Positions 24,065-33,942 of a DNA stretch of 43,223 nt are shown here, piece after piece. Position numbers and translations under genes: made by a program. How positions within the stretch are numbered: position 1 is the first letter of the stretch; every line of letters begins with the position of its first letter. This stretch comes from a virus, in IMG/VR virus record IMGVR_UViG_3300020459_000022, positions 1 to 43,223 of that record; one strand, given 5' to 3'. A model generated the notes under the pieces. That model ran no database searches. It saw only the letters and a program-made list of their open reading frames with translations, and was not told the DNA's origin.

Positions 24065-24280
24065 ATGGACAAACAAGACGAATGCCTATCAAGAGTCGTA
24101 GTCAACCCTATGGCAAGAGAATTTCATCTATATTCAGATGATGGTGACTCTAGACATGTCAGATGTGAAACCTTAGAAGAATTTATGAATGTACTAGATT
24201 TCTGTAAGAGGTTACTTGATGAGGATACACTCAAATATGTTGACCCAACACAACCAATAATGGGACAACCTGACCACTAG
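24065..24280 (+). CDS. Small protein of unknown function (71 aa)
   Basis: MDKQDECLSRVVVNPMAREFHLYSDDGDSRHVRCETLEEFMNVL, then a helical KRLLDEDTLKYVD. Follows the needle gene by 4 bases and precedes the tail-fiber promoter, so likely part of the baseplate operon. No family recognised. Confidence 0.6.
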   Translation: MDKQDECLSRVVVNPMAREFHLYSDDGDSRHVRCETLEEFMNVLDFCKRLLDEDTLKYVDPTQPIMGQPDH

Positions 24281-24296
24281 ACTGATAGTAGGAATG

Positions 24297-24304
24297 TATA
24301 AATA
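24297..24304 (+). promoter_or_regulatory. T4-type late promoter (TATAAATA)
   Basis: Exact consensus, 36 bases before the tail-fiber ATG. Confidence 0.7.
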
Positions 24305-24340
24305 TCATTATAGGATTGGTATGCCCACTGGAAATTAAAG

Positions 24341-27300
24341 ATGTCATTAACTCGCTTATCAAATCTCATTAGTTCAACTGAAGGACGTTTCTTGTATGTT
24401 GATCCTAATGAGTTCAATGCTTCGGATCTAATTACGAATAGGGGTAACTCTCCTACAAGACCTTTCAAGACTCTGCAAAGAGCTTTACTTGAAGTTGCAC
24501 GTTTTAGTTACGTTGCTGGTCCTGATAGAGGAAACGACAAGTATGATCAATATACAGTATTACTGAGTCCAGGAGATCACTGGATTGATAATAGACCAGG
24601 ATATTTTGTAAATTGGGATACAACAGCGAATTATTGGGATACCGATCAACAGATAGCAGGTGTAGATGTAATACCTCAACTAACAGACCAATCCAACTTT
24701 GACATCTTTGATGACGATAATGACCTTTTCAAGTTCAACTCTGTAGAAGGTGGTATTATCATTCCTAGGGGTACATCACTTGTAGGTTCTGATCTAAGAA
24801 AGACTAGAATCAGACCAAGGTATGTTCCCGATCCAATGTATGCTGACTACTTGGAAGAGAAGGGTTCAGGTACATATGAAGAAACAACAGATTATAAATT
24901 ACCAAATGTATATCTTGAAGAAGCACCTTCTGTTACATTACCTAGAGCATCATTCTTTAGGGTAACTGGTGGTTGCTACTTCTGGCAGTTCTCTATATTT
25001 GATGCAGTACCAACTAATACTGGTGGTATTTTCAGGTATGCATCTAACGATCCTTCTGATAGTATCAAGTTTACAAAGTATAGTCAGAACTACGAGTGGA
25101 AGACAACTAAAGAATCACTAACCAATACTGATACAACTGGTCTAGGTTCTCACCATAAGTTGACTGGATTCGCATTCGCTAATGGAATGACGGTTCCTGA
25201 TATTACATTATCTGCTAATGTAGCAAGTGCGGATACATCAATCAATCTGAACAAGATCAACAGTGGTTCTCAAGCAAGAATCCATATGGGTGATTATCTA
25301 TTGATAGATAACGCTACCAATGCTAGTAAAGAAATTGTCAAGGTAAAGAAAGTATATACTGCCTTGAGTAAAGTAGATGTATATAGAAGTCAGTTAGGAA
25401 CGAGTGCTCCAGTACAGCATGATATCAATACTACAGTAACTAAGCTAAATGATCTAGGATTATTCTATGCTAAGATTGCAAGAGGATTCTCTTCTACAGC
25501 TATTGAAGATGCTATTGTTGATGCTCAAGGTGAAGTAGAGGCAAGACAACAGGAGAATAGAATTGTTGGTCCTCTAAACGTAGACAACAAGATCGCATCC
25601 ATATCTATTACTAAGGTTGTAGGTACTAAGTATAAGCTTAGTGTCAATACAAGAGGTTCTCATGGTCTATTCAAAGGACAGATCATATCTCTTATCAATC
25701 TAGATGCTACACAGACATCACAATCCTCTGGATTTGGTGGTGATATCAATGGTACAGTGTTTGTATCAAGTGTTTTGAATGCAACTACTATTGAATGTGA
25801 GAAGATATTAGCACCTAATACAGTTCAGCAGACGTATGTATTCAATCAAACTGCTGCTGCAACATTGATTGCTGATATTGATACTGTTGACTCAGCATCA
25901 CCATACATATTCAACTGTTCTATTAGATCAGTGTTTGGTATATGTGGTATGTTCTGTGATGGATCCAAAGCAACTGGATTCAAGTCAATGGTTGTGGCAC
26001 AGTACACTGGTGTGTCTCTACAGAAAGATGATAGAGCATTCATCAAGTACATGTATCAGAATTTAGGTAATCCTGATATAGGTAATAATGTATTGATGGA
26101 ACCTGTGTTCTTGAAAGAGGGTGAGACAGGAAATGTATTACCTTCTGATCCTACACCTACTAAAGTTTCTACACTACACAGTGATGGAGCAGCATATTAT
26201 CAGGATAACTGGAGAACATTCCATATTCATATTAGATATGAAGGATTGATTCAGGCGGTGTCTGTGTTCGCTGTTGGATTCTGTGATCACCATTTGATTG
26301 AGGATGGTGGTGATATATCTATTACTAACTCCAACTCTAACTTTGGTAACACTGCATTGAGAGCAGTCGGATTTAGAGAGAAATCATTCCCACAAGATAA
26401 AGTTGGTAAGATTACACACATCATACCACCTAAGAAATTAGATCCTGATGAGGTAAAAGAATTCAGTTGGTATCCATTTGATACTAAGAAGACTCAAGCA
26501 TCTAATACTAGCAACAGAAAGACAAGGTTGTATCTATTTGGTGCAGATCTTCCAAGCAAGACACCAACATACATATTTGATAACAAGTTTATCTTTGGTG
26601 GTAAGGCGAATGAGTTTGTATATTCAGATGAAAAGGTTGGTAATAAGACAGAGAGATTGGAAACATATCTTGCTACCAATACTGACTCTGATGGTGTCTA
26701 TGAGCACGTACAGATCAAGACATTCAATGTCAATCCCAATACAGACATATGTAAACTAAAGACCACTGGTGACTCATACAGGTGGTATACAGGTACTCCA
26801 GTAAGAATATCATCTGAAGTTGGATACTTACCTGATGGTATGACTCCAAATACTACTTACTATATCATTACAGAAAATGGTAGTAGGTGGAAGGATGCTA
26901 ACTGGACTGATGGAACTGGTAATATAAGCAATGTTGCTAATGAATTCAAGTTAGCAAAGACTATTGAAGAAGCAAGAGCTGGTACTTCTATTGATCTAAG
27001 ATCTCAGAACCCACCAACAAATGCTGACATCAACAACCCTAACAAGTGCGAACTGAAAATCTATCAGTACACTTCTGATGTCAAACCCATACCTATCAAG
27101 CATGAGTTCAAGACAGAATCTACAACTAACGAGTTTATTTGTGTAAACGATGGTACTTCACCAAGTCCTACCGAGATTGCTCATGGATTTGATGCTGGTC
27201 AACCCATATACTTCTCTAAGGGAATATCAAGTGACACACTACCTTCACTATCAAGTGGAGCACTAAGTACACAACAATTCTACTATGCATATCCTACAAG

Positions 27301-30300
27301 TAGAACTAGGTTCAAGATAACTCAGGATGATCCTACCACTGGTGGAGGTCGTGCTGCTGCTATTGCTGGTAACTCCTTGATAACTCTTGGACCTACTATG
27401 GCAGCAGGTTCAACTACTGTTTGGGCTAACAATGGTCAGTGGACTACTGATACTGAATATGCTGGTGCTAATGGTACATCATGGGAATCAAGACAACCAT
27501 TACAGTATGACCCTACAAGACTAAACAATCAGGTTGTAAGTGATATTCTTACATATGGTAACTGGTGTATTCTAACAGAGAATAACCACGTTCCTGTTGC
27601 TGGTACTACTCAACAGAGTGGAAATAAGATCCTCAATCTAATGCTGACTGATAATCAGTATACAAGTGCAGAAGGAGCATCAAAAACATCAAGACTATCA
27701 TATATTACTAGGCAGAAAGATAATAGACCAAACTATGATAGAACATACAGATATCGTTATGTTCTACCTAAAGATAATAGAGATGCACGTGCTCCATTCT
27801 TAGGATATATTGTCAAACTAAGGACAAATGATGATGGATATGTGATGGATACGTGGACAGGTGGTGCTCCAGCTGATTACACACAGTATGAAAGAACATA
27901 TTATATCTACAATATTGATGAGATTCAGGACTTCATTCCACAGGTTCAGGATGGTGTATACTACCTAACCTTGATCTTAGGTGATATTGAAATTGATCAT
28001 GGTAAGATGGTTCGTGGTGAGAGTGGAAACTTAGCACAGAACTGGTTCAAGAAGCATAAGTTTAGTCAGAGTACTGCTGAGTTATATCCTGCTTTGGATG
28101 CTGATAACCCAATTGATAACCCTGATGCATCTAAGTCATGTGCTGACCATAGAGTTCATGGATTTGTATACTCTGATATTAGAACCAATAGTACTACAAG
28201 AGAAGGTGCTGAAGCATTCTTACTTGACAACAAATATACTACTGCTCAAACAGGAACTATATGTGTAGCAAGGGATGGTTTCGCAAGAAGAGGTAGAGAA
28301 GATCAATCTAGATTATATCCAATTGGATATCTAAGAGGTAACTCATCAAATAGAAGTGATGATGTTGGTATTGAAGTAGAACTTAGACGACCATCACTTA
28401 TCAGATCTGGAAACCATACATTTGAATATGTTGGTTATGGACCAGGTAACTACTCAACTGCATTCCCATCTAAGCAACAACGAGATCTATCTGATAGAGA
28501 GATAGTTGTATCACAGGCTAAGAAGGAAGATGCTGGTGTTGTATTCTATTCAGGTCTAAACTCACAAGGTGACTTATACGTTGGTACTCAGAAGATCAAC
28601 GCTGTTACTGGACAGATTGAAATTATTGATGAATCTATACTTGAGATATCATCTATACCTGAAGAAGAAAGGAAAGCAAATGATGAAGAGAATGAGAATG
28701 AAGATACAGAATTACCAGATTCTCCTGAGTTCCATGACCTAACAGTCAAGGGTATTCTAATAGTTGAGAACTCTGATGATCCTTCACTACCAAGTTCTCA
28801 AAGGATAAAGGGATCTACTAGAAGTCATAGTGTATACTATGGTGGTATCCAATTCAATACACCAATGGAAGCGGATAATCCAAAACAGAGGATCAACTTC
28901 TATGGTGCTCCTAATGGATATGATCCTGCTGCTGGTGGAGAATATCATGGTATTCATGGTTTACTATCAACCAATAACCTCAATATGAGGGCTATTAGGG
29001 TAGTCAATAGGAATAATGAAGATAATATAGACACTGAAGTTGCTGGTGATGCTTACACAAAAGATATTACTTTATGGGGATCAACAACAAGACCAACAGC
29101 ATATGCTAATGGTGGTGGACAATCTATTGTCAACTTGTTTAGTCCTGCTGGTGGTTCAGTCACATCAAACTGGGCATTAGGTAAGAATCATGGTGACATT
29201 GCATATAAACCTAAAGGATCGTTTGGTAGTGCTGGAAAGAATAACCACTCATGGATATACTTACCCTCTGGTACTGGTGGTACTCTTGGTCATTGGTATT
29301 GCACAGGTCTAACTCAGACAGGTGGTATATATCCTTTTGAAGATCAGTCTACTGCTGGTAATACTGGTTCTCTAGGTATCAATGCAATTTATAGGGCAGA
29401 GACAAGAAGATCAGAACTATATGTCAAAGGATCAGGTCAGACAGGAGCAAATCTCAAGAGAGATTATTACATAGGTATTGATGATCAAACTAACAATCCT
29501 ATATTCTGGATGAAGAAGGATGGATCAGGAGCGAGTGCTGCTGAGCCTTCTGCACTATTCTTTACTAATTCACCATCAACTGAGATATCTCAGATGGTTA
29601 GTGGTGGTACTGAACTCCATTCATTTGAAGTTGCTAATGGTCACACTGCAAAGTTTGGTGATGAAGTTCTATTGAACAGTCATGTTTATATTCAAAGCAA
29701 TGCTGAGTTCTTAGGTGCAACTAGTGGTATAATCATACCAACTAATCACAATTCATTGCAAAGTTTCCAGAATTCAAGTGATGGATGCTTCTTGAGAATG
29801 GATGGAACTACTTCAGTAATGGAACCTTCTATCAGTACTACTGACCCATTAGGTGATGCTGGATCAAATCCACAGAAGTCTAATGTATATGGTAACTGGT
29901 CTAATTCAGGTAAGGAATTCACCTCAGCAGCACCAACAGTATTTGATGCTCATATAAGGGATGATATTCAGAACCAAGCATTACCAGTTGGAGGAATTAT
30001 ATTGTGGGGTGGAGCATATTCAAATATGCCTAAAGGATATTGTTTATGTGATGGTGGAACTCATAAGGATAGATTTGGTAATACTATTACAGTACCAGAC
30101 CTTAGAGATAAGTTTGTAAAGGGTGGAAGCACAACTGCTACTGGTACAATGACTGGTGGTTATGATGAGAACGAGGTCAAAACTAAGTTATCAATCTATG
30201 GTCACGAACTATCAAGACCTGAAACTCCTGCTCACTCACACGGATTGAACGAGAACTACTTTAGACACTCTCATGGTATTACAGTTCAAGTTGGTTTGAA

Positions 30301-31669
30301 TGACTTGATTGGTGCTAAAGCTGGTAATGATAACCCTGATGCTGCATTTGGTACTAACTGGGGATCTGCTGCTCATACTTTGGTAACAATACAACCTGAT
30401 CCAATATATGATGGTCAGAACTCTAAGGGTAATACTGATCCTGCATCTAACGCTGGAGCATTCTTAGATCTATCTGGTGTAGGTAATATGAGAACTGGAC
30501 CTGGTGTTGGTGGTGGATCAGGTGGTGGTGGTGGATCTACTACTTGGAACACAATATATGGACCTGGTTATACATCACAAAATTATGTTGAACTATCAGG
30601 ACAATCATCTGGTTCATGGCAAGTAACTTATCCTTTCAATGTACTCATATCTCCTGTTAGAGCTATGGCTGTGAGGACTACTGCCACATCAACTACATGG
30701 TCACAACCACCTACTGTAACAGTAGATATTGATTATGATCTTGGTGCTGCTACTCAGGTATCAGTAAATGGTATTCATACAACTAATACAGGTTGGACAA
30801 CAGTATGGGATAATGCTGCTGATGCTAACAACTACATGGAGACTACAGTAAGTGCTGCTGGTCTTGCTGGTTCAGGCATGATGGGTTTCCACTTCTTCTA
30901 TCAAGGACAGTTGAGAGCGATCAACCCATATGGAACAAATGGTCCATCATATCTAAATGGTACATGGAACTACTGGGGAGTTTATAGATTCAAGGGTGAA
31001 GGTCTAGTATCTGGTAACACATACAAGATGACTGTTCAAAGAATGACCTTTGGAACTTATACTCATAGTGCTACTAAGAGATATGAAGTTGGTGATGTCT
31101 GGAATATTCCTGGTAGTGCTACTCATACTACTGCAAGTCAGATGTCTTTCACTCATGAGATTCAAGAGGAGACATTCTCTGGTGGTGGAAGTGGTGGAAC
31201 CTATAACTTCTACTATAATGGTTCTAATGTAGGATCTAATACCACTGGTGGTATATTGACAGTAGGAAGTCTAAGGTATACAATGGGATCCTCTGTTGGT
31301 AATAACCAATATCAGATCAAGGTAGAGCAACAGCAGACAAGTGGTGGATCAGGTACTGATTGGCATGACTTATCAGCAAATCCAGGTCGTGATGACCCAC
31401 GAAGAACTGATACTCCTAGTGGTTCTGCTAATGCTGGTAACTCACTTGGTAAGTCTACTACGGACTTCAAAGCGTTACATCACCATCACCCATTCCAATT
31501 CAGTGATGATAGCAGTAGTGCTGGTGTAACTGTAACCACAGCAGGATCAAGTGGATATGGTCAGGGTATAAATTCATACGGAGCAACTCTGGATGAGTTC
31601 AGTACCTTATCATTCACCCTTGATAACAGACCTGCATACTTAGAACTCTGTTATATCTGCAAACTATAG
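24341..31669 (+). CDS. Giant tail fiber/baseplate protein with tail-collar tip
   Basis: 2442 residues. The N-terminal ~150 residues (YVDPNEFNASDL, RPFKTLQRALLEVARFSY, LLSPGDHWIDN) look like a pectate-lyase-type beta-helix start and probably attach to the baseplate. A long beta-rich shaft follows, with an acidic linker (about 1437-1460, EEERKANDEENENEDTE). At about 1880-1985 is a phage tail-collar domain: LPVGGIILWGGAYSNMPKGYCLCDG, PDLRDKFVKGG, PAHSHGLNENYFRHSHG. A ~300-residue beta-rich module with Gly-Ser linkers follows, then a HHHH segment (about 2380) and the collar end DNRPAYLELCYICKL. Likely receptor-binding. Late promoter upstream, terminator downstream. Confidence 0.85.
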   Translation: MSLTRLSNLISSTEGRFLYVDPNEFNASDLITNRGNSPTRPFKTLQRALLEVARFSYVAGPDRGNDKYDQYTVLLSPGDHWIDNRPGYFVNWDTTANYWDTDQQIAGVDVIPQLTDQSNFDIFDDDNDLFKFNSVEGGIIIPRGTSLVGSDLRKTRIRPRYVPDPMYADYLEEKGSGTYEETTDYKLPNVYLEEAPSVTLPRASFFRVTGGCYFWQFSIFDAVPTNTGGIFRYASNDPSDSIKFTKYSQNYEWKTTKESLTNTDTTGLGSHHKLTGFAFANGMTVPDITLSANVASADTSINLNKINSGSQARIHMGDYLLIDNATNASKEIVKVKKVYTALSKVDVYRSQLGTSAPVQHDINTTVTKLNDLGLFYAKIARGFSSTAIEDAIVDAQGEVEARQQENRIVGPLNVDNKIASISITKVVGTKYKLSVNTRGSHGLFKGQIISLINLDATQTSQSSGFGGDINGTVFVSSVLNATTIECEKILAPNTVQQTYVFNQTAAATLIADIDTVDSASPYIFNCSIRSVFGICGMFCDGSKATGFKSMVVAQYTGVSLQKDDRAFIKYMYQNLGNPDIGNNVLMEPVFLKEGETGNVLPSDPTPTKVSTLHSDGAAYYQDNWRTFHIHIRYEGLIQAVSVFAVGFCDHHLIEDGGDISITNSNSNFGNTALRAVGFREKSFPQDKVGKITHIIPPKKLDPDEVKEFSWYPFDTKKTQASNTSNRKTRLYLFGADLPSKTPTYIFDNKFIFGGKANEFVYSDEKVGNKTERLETYLATNTDSDGVYEHVQIKTFNVNPNTDICKLKTTGDSYRWYTGTPVRISSEVGYLPDGMTPNTTYYIITENGSRWKDANWTDGTGNISNVANEFKLAKTIEEARAGTSIDLRSQNPPTNADINNPNKCELKIYQYTSDVKPIPIKHEFKTESTTNEFICVNDGTSPSPTEIAHGFDAGQPIYFSKGISSDTLPSLSSGALSTQQFYYAYPTSRTRFKITQDDPTTGGGRAAAIAGNSLITLGPTMAAGSTTVWANNGQWTTDTEYAGANGTSWESRQPLQYDPTRLNNQVVSDILTYGNWCILTENNHVPVAGTTQQSGNKILNLMLTDNQYTSAEGASKTSRLSYITRQKDNRPNYDRTYRYRYVLPKDNRDARAPFLGYIVKLRTNDDGYVMDTWTGGAPADYTQYERTYYIYNIDEIQDFIPQVQDGVYYLTLILGDIEIDHGKMVRGESGNLAQNWFKKHKFSQSTAELYPALDADNPIDNPDASKSCADHRVHGFVYSDIRTNSTTREGAEAFLLDNKYTTAQTGTICVARDGFARRGREDQSRLYPIGYLRGNSSNRSDDVGIEVELRRPSLIRSGNHTFEYVGYGPGNYSTAFPSKQQRDLSDREIVVSQAKKEDAGVVFYSGLNSQGDLYVGTQKINAVTGQIEIIDESILEISSIPEEERKANDEENENEDTELPDSPEFHDLTVKGILIVENSDDPSLPSSQRIKGSTRSHSVYYGGIQFNTPMEADNPKQRINFYGAPNGYDPAAGGEYHGIHGLLSTNNLNMRAIRVVNRNNEDNIDTEVAGDAYTKDITLWGSTTRPTAYANGGGQSIVNLFSPAGGSVTSNWALGKNHGDIAYKPKGSFGSAGKNNHSWIYLPSGTGGTLGHWYCTGLTQTGGIYPFEDQSTAGNTGSLGINAIYRAETRRSELYVKGSGQTGANLKRDYYIGIDDQTNNPIFWMKKDGSGASAAEPSALFFTNSPSTEISQMVSGGTELHSFEVANGHTAKFGDEVLLNSHVYIQSNAEFLGATSGIIIPTNHNSLQSFQNSSDGCFLRMDGTTSVMEPSISTTDPLGDAGSNPQKSNVYGNWSNSGKEFTSAAPTVFDAHIRDDIQNQALPVGGIILWGGAYSNMPKGYCLCDGGTHKDRFGNTITVPDLRDKFVKGGSTTATGTMTGGYDENEVKTKLSIYGHELSRPETPAHSHGLNENYFRHSHGITVQVGLNDLIGAKAGNDNPDAAFGTNWGSAAHTLVTIQPDPIYDGQNSKGNTDPASNAGAFLDLSGVGNMRTGPGVGGGSGGGGGSTTWNTIYGPGYTSQNYVELSGQSSGSWQVTYPFNVLISPVRAMAVRTTATSTTWSQPPTVTVDIDYDLGAATQVSVNGIHTTNTGWTTVWDNAADANNYMETTVSAAGLAGSGMMGFHFFYQGQLRAINPYGTNGPSYLNGTWNYWGVYRFKGEGLVSGNTYKMTVQRMTFGTYTHSATKRYEVGDVWNIPGSATHTTASQMSFTHEIQEETFSGGGSGGTYNFYYNGSNVGSNTTGGILTVGSLRYTMGSSVGNNQYQIKVEQQQTSGGSGTDWHDLSANPGRDDPRRTDTPSGSANAGNSLGKSTTDFKALHHHHPFQFSDDSSSAGVTVTTAGSSGYGQGINSYGATLDEFSTLSFTLDNRPAYLELCYICKL

Positions 31670-31690
31670 GACAGATTACAAAGTGTCACA

Positions 31691-31716
31691 TACCCCCTAT
31701 ACAAGGGGGTATTTTT
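31691..31716 (+). terminator. Terminator of the tail operon
   Basis: TACCCCCT (31691-31698) pairs with AGGGGGTA (31704-31711), ATACA loop, then five T. Confidence 0.9.
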
Positions 31717-31731
31717 ATGGCATTATATAAA

Positions 31732-31979
31732 TGTTGAGGGATATGTGGTTCTCTAGCCCCAAACCTTCCGACTACTCTGACACTTGACTTAGTACCTTCT
31801 TTGAAAGGTGAAGCACCTCTTGAGCAAGTAAGAAGCAGAGACATGACGTTGGAAGAAACCTATCACAGCACACAGATGACTGATGGTTGAAAGTGGTGGG
31901 GGTTCAGGTGTAAGCGATTCCCTAGAGGTAAATTTGGGCAACTGGGTGAAACCTAGATCATTGCCCCACTCCCTCAACA
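31732..31979 (+). ncRNA. Candidate structured noncoding RNA (~250 nt)
   Basis: No convincing reading frame; many mutually compatible helices. P1: ten perfect pairs, 31732-31741 with 31970-31979 (TGTTGAGGGA/TCCCTCAACA). Long hairpin domain: CTTCC 31765-31769 with GGAAG 31851-31855, CTCTG 31775-31779 with CAGAG 31836-31840, CTTCTT 31796-31801 with AAGAAG 31830-31835, AGGTG 31806-31810 with CACCT 31814-31818. Second hairpin: AACC/ATCA 31857-31865 with TGAT/GGTT 31881-31888. Third helix: GTGGGG 31896-31901 with CCCCAC 31964-31969. Possible pseudoknot CTCTAG 31751-31756 with CTAGAG 31922-31927. A TATAAATG box (31726-31733) lies at the left edge. It matches no RNA class I recognise (not tRNA, tmRNA, RNase P, 6S or SRP). 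Strand assumed from neighbours. Confidence 0.6.
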
Positions 31980-32001
31980 CAATATTCTTTACAATTCTAA
32001 C

Positions 32002-32139
32002 ATGGAACGTGAGTACAACTACTTCAGAGATGAAGATGATTACAGCAACTTAGACCTTGTTGAAGTATTCAGTCAAGAGGAAGGTTTCCAAGACAACTTG
32101 GATGCTGACACACTCAAACTACTAAAGAACTTCAAATGA
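32002..32139 (+). CDS. Small acidic protein (45 aa)
   Basis: MEREYNYFRDEDDYSNLD... ending LKLLKNFK; acidic with aromatic residues. Stop overlaps the next start (ATGA), and the same pattern continues to the SprT-like gene, forming a coupled trio. Starts 22 bases after the candidate RNA. Function unknown. Confidence 0.6.
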   Translation: MEREYNYFRDEDDYSNLDLVEVFSQEEGFQDNLDADTLKLLKNFK

Positions 32140-32255
32140 GCAAGTATTCTGGCAGTGAAAAGTTACTATTCATTGCGTCATTCTTCTGGTTGATGAACTG
32201 GGGTGTTAGACTAACCACCTTAGCACTATCTTCCTTACAACTAAGTTATTTCTAA
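32136..32255 (+). CDS. Small membrane-like protein (39 aa)
   Basis: MSKYSGSEKLLFIASFFWLMNWGVRLTT..., hydrophobic over most of its length and able to form one transmembrane helix. Overlaps both neighbours by 1-4 bases (ATGA, TAATG). Function unknown. Confidence 0.6.
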   Translation: MSKYSGSEKLLFIASFFWLMNWGVRLTTLALSSLQLSYF

Positions 32256-32680
32256 TGTACACCATTTCCATAAGAAGCAACTACGGATTCAAGAAGGACA
32301 TCAGAGAAACTATTGATTGGTTTGTTGACTACCACTCACTCAATAGATTCAAGATTGACTTTGATGTCGTTGTTCGTGGAATGCTTAGAGAGGGATGTTT
32401 TGGTGGATGCACCGTCATGGATGCACAGCACAGACCCAGACATTTCCTTATTGAATTACATTCTGGTCTTGACAGATATGAATTTATCAGTACCTTGATG
32501 CATGAGTTAGTTCATGTGAAACAATGGGTACTCAAACATAAAGCACAGAGGTATGCTAAACAGTTGTGGCATGGCAAAGTAATTGATCGATCCACACCAT
32601 ACCAAGATGAACCTTGGGAGATTGAAGCATATATGACTGAGGGTGAACTGACCAAGCAGTTCATCCAATTTAGAAACTGA
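32255..32680 (+). CDS. SprT-like zinc metallopeptidase
   Basis: 141 residues with the zincin motif HELVH at 83-87 (STLMHELVHVKQW) and the downstream acidic PWEIEAYMTEGEL (about 120-132) that would supply the third zinc ligand. Resembles SprT/DUF45-type small peptidases found in phages; the target is unknown (host or phage proteins, perhaps DNA-protein crosslinks as for SprT). Followed by a terminator, ending the small operon. Confidence 0.82.
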   Translation: MYTISIRSNYGFKKDIRETIDWFVDYHSLNRFKIDFDVVVRGMLREGCFGGCTVMDAQHRPRHFLIELHSGLDRYEFISTLMHELVHVKQWVLKHKAQRYAKQLWHGKVIDRSTPYQDEPWEIEAYMTEGELTKQFIQFRN

Positions 32681-32687
32681 CACATAG

Positions 32688-32709
32688 GAACCCCATAAGG
32701 GGTTCTTTT
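32688..32709 (+). terminator. Terminator after the SprT-like gene
   Basis: GAACCCC (32688-32694) pairs with GGGGTTC (32699-32705), ATAA loop, four T. Confidence 0.85.
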
Positions 32710-32725
32710 GCTATATTATGAATAC

Positions 32726-33901
32726 ATGGTAAAACTTCGTCCACATCAATCACGTGCTCTTGCTGCAATGGCAGAGCATAAAAAAGGTCAGATCATCGTG
32801 CCTACAGGCGGTGGTAAGACATTCATTATGATACAACATGCTATGAGAGTATCAGGTAAGACTATTGTTGTAGTTGCACCTCGTATTCTATTAGCAAAGC
32901 AACTACGCTCTGAGTTCTTAGAGCACATCGACTGTGACTATCTACATGTACACAGTGGTGAGAAGAATGGTACTACTAACCCTGATGAAATAAGAAGATG
33001 GGAGCAGTATAATTATCACAGACCTAAACTTATTTTTACAACCTACCACTCATTGAATCGTGTTATCTCTTCTGGTATTGATATTGATTGTACTTACCTT
33101 GACGAAGCACATAACTCCGTTGCAAAGTCTTTCTTTGGGAGTATTGTTGCTTGTTCTAAGTTATCAACCCATTTCTACTCTTTTACTGCTACTCCTCGTA
33201 TTGCTCGCAAGCATGATCGTGGTATGAACAATGCAGATGTGTATGGAACTGTCATTGAGAATTGTCCTGCACCTGAGTTGATCAATAACGGTAGTATCAT
33301 TCCTCCTACATTAGTACCATTTACTTCTGATGGTGAGGATCATGAGAATGTAATCAATATGGTTGATGAACTACAAGGTAAGAAGATCCTTGTATCATCA
33401 CCACCAACAAAAAGACTATGGGCAATGCTCACAAGGTCAGATCTTTATGCACAACTCAAAGAAAGAGGTTATCATGTCCTCCACATTACATCCAAGTATG
33501 GAGCGTATATTAATAAAAAGAGGGTTGATAGAGAAACCTTCTTCCAAGCACTCAAGGACTGGGGTGAGGATGTACGTAAGAAGTTTATTGTCTTCCACTA
33601 TTCGATCCTTTCGGAAGGTATTGATGTACGTGGACTCACTCATAGCATCTTGCTACGCAACCTCGGTATCGTGGAAATGGCACAGACTATTGGACGTGTT
33701 ATCAGGATGGACAGACAAGATACCAAACGCATTCAAGATGGTACTTTGTGCTCTGGCAATTTTAGTATGTATCGTAAACCCACTGGTTTCGTTGGCATTC
33801 CTGTTCCTGCTAACAGTAATTCAAAGATCGTAAAGAGATTACAAAAGGTTACTGATGCTATCTTTACTGATGGTATACCTCCTGTATCATATGTTTCCTA
33901 A
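32726..33901 (+). CDS. SF2 DNA helicase (UvsW/Res-like)
   Basis: About 391 residues from ATG 32726. Motifs: LRPHQ (Q-like), VPTGGGKT (Walker A, about 25-32), VVVAPRILLAKQL (Ia), YLDEAHNS (DEAH box), FTATPR (III), SEGIDVRGL (V) and QTIGRVIRM (VI). This is the complete core of a Res/UvsW-type helicase, shorter than T4 UvsW (587). Likely fork remodelling, recombination or R-loop removal. An upstream in-frame start at 32708 would fall in the terminator T-run. TATATT at 32712-32717 may be the -10 box. Confidence 0.88.
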   Translation: MVKLRPHQSRALAAMAEHKKGQIIVPTGGGKTFIMIQHAMRVSGKTIVVVAPRILLAKQLRSEFLEHIDCDYLHVHSGEKNGTTNPDEIRRWEQYNYHRPKLIFTTYHSLNRVISSGIDIDCTYLDEAHNSVAKSFFGSIVACSKLSTHFYSFTATPRIARKHDRGMNNADVYGTVIENCPAPELINNGSIIPPTLVPFTSDGEDHENVINMVDELQGKKILVSSPPTKRLWAMLTRSDLYAQLKERGYHVLHITSKYGAYINKKRVDRETFFQALKDWGEDVRKKFIVFHYSILSEGIDVRGLTHSILLRNLGIVEMAQTIGRVIRMDRQDTKRIQDGTLCSGNFSMYRKPTGFVGIPVPANSNSKIVKRLQKVTDAIFTDGIPPVSYVS

Positions 33902-33922
33902 AATAAATATCTATGGTATAAT
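33902..33922 (+). promoter_or_regulatory. Late-like box plus -10 element
   Basis: AATAAATA (33902-33909, one mismatch to the late consensus) and a perfect TATAAT (33917-33922) without a clear -35. Both lie ahead of ATG 33943. Confidence 0.45.
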
Positions 33923-33942
33923 ATGTACAATGGAGTAATAAC

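Noticed and set aside
31880-31910. Hammerhead ribozyme (CTGATGG...GAAA) or tRNA T-arm (GGTTCAGG)
   Set aside because: Too few bases for hammerhead stem II, and no acceptor or anticodon stems can be drawn for a tRNA.
31789-31980. Minus-strand 63-codon open frame over the candidate RNA
   Set aside because: No promoter or ribosome site, odd composition, and the same bases form extensive pairing.
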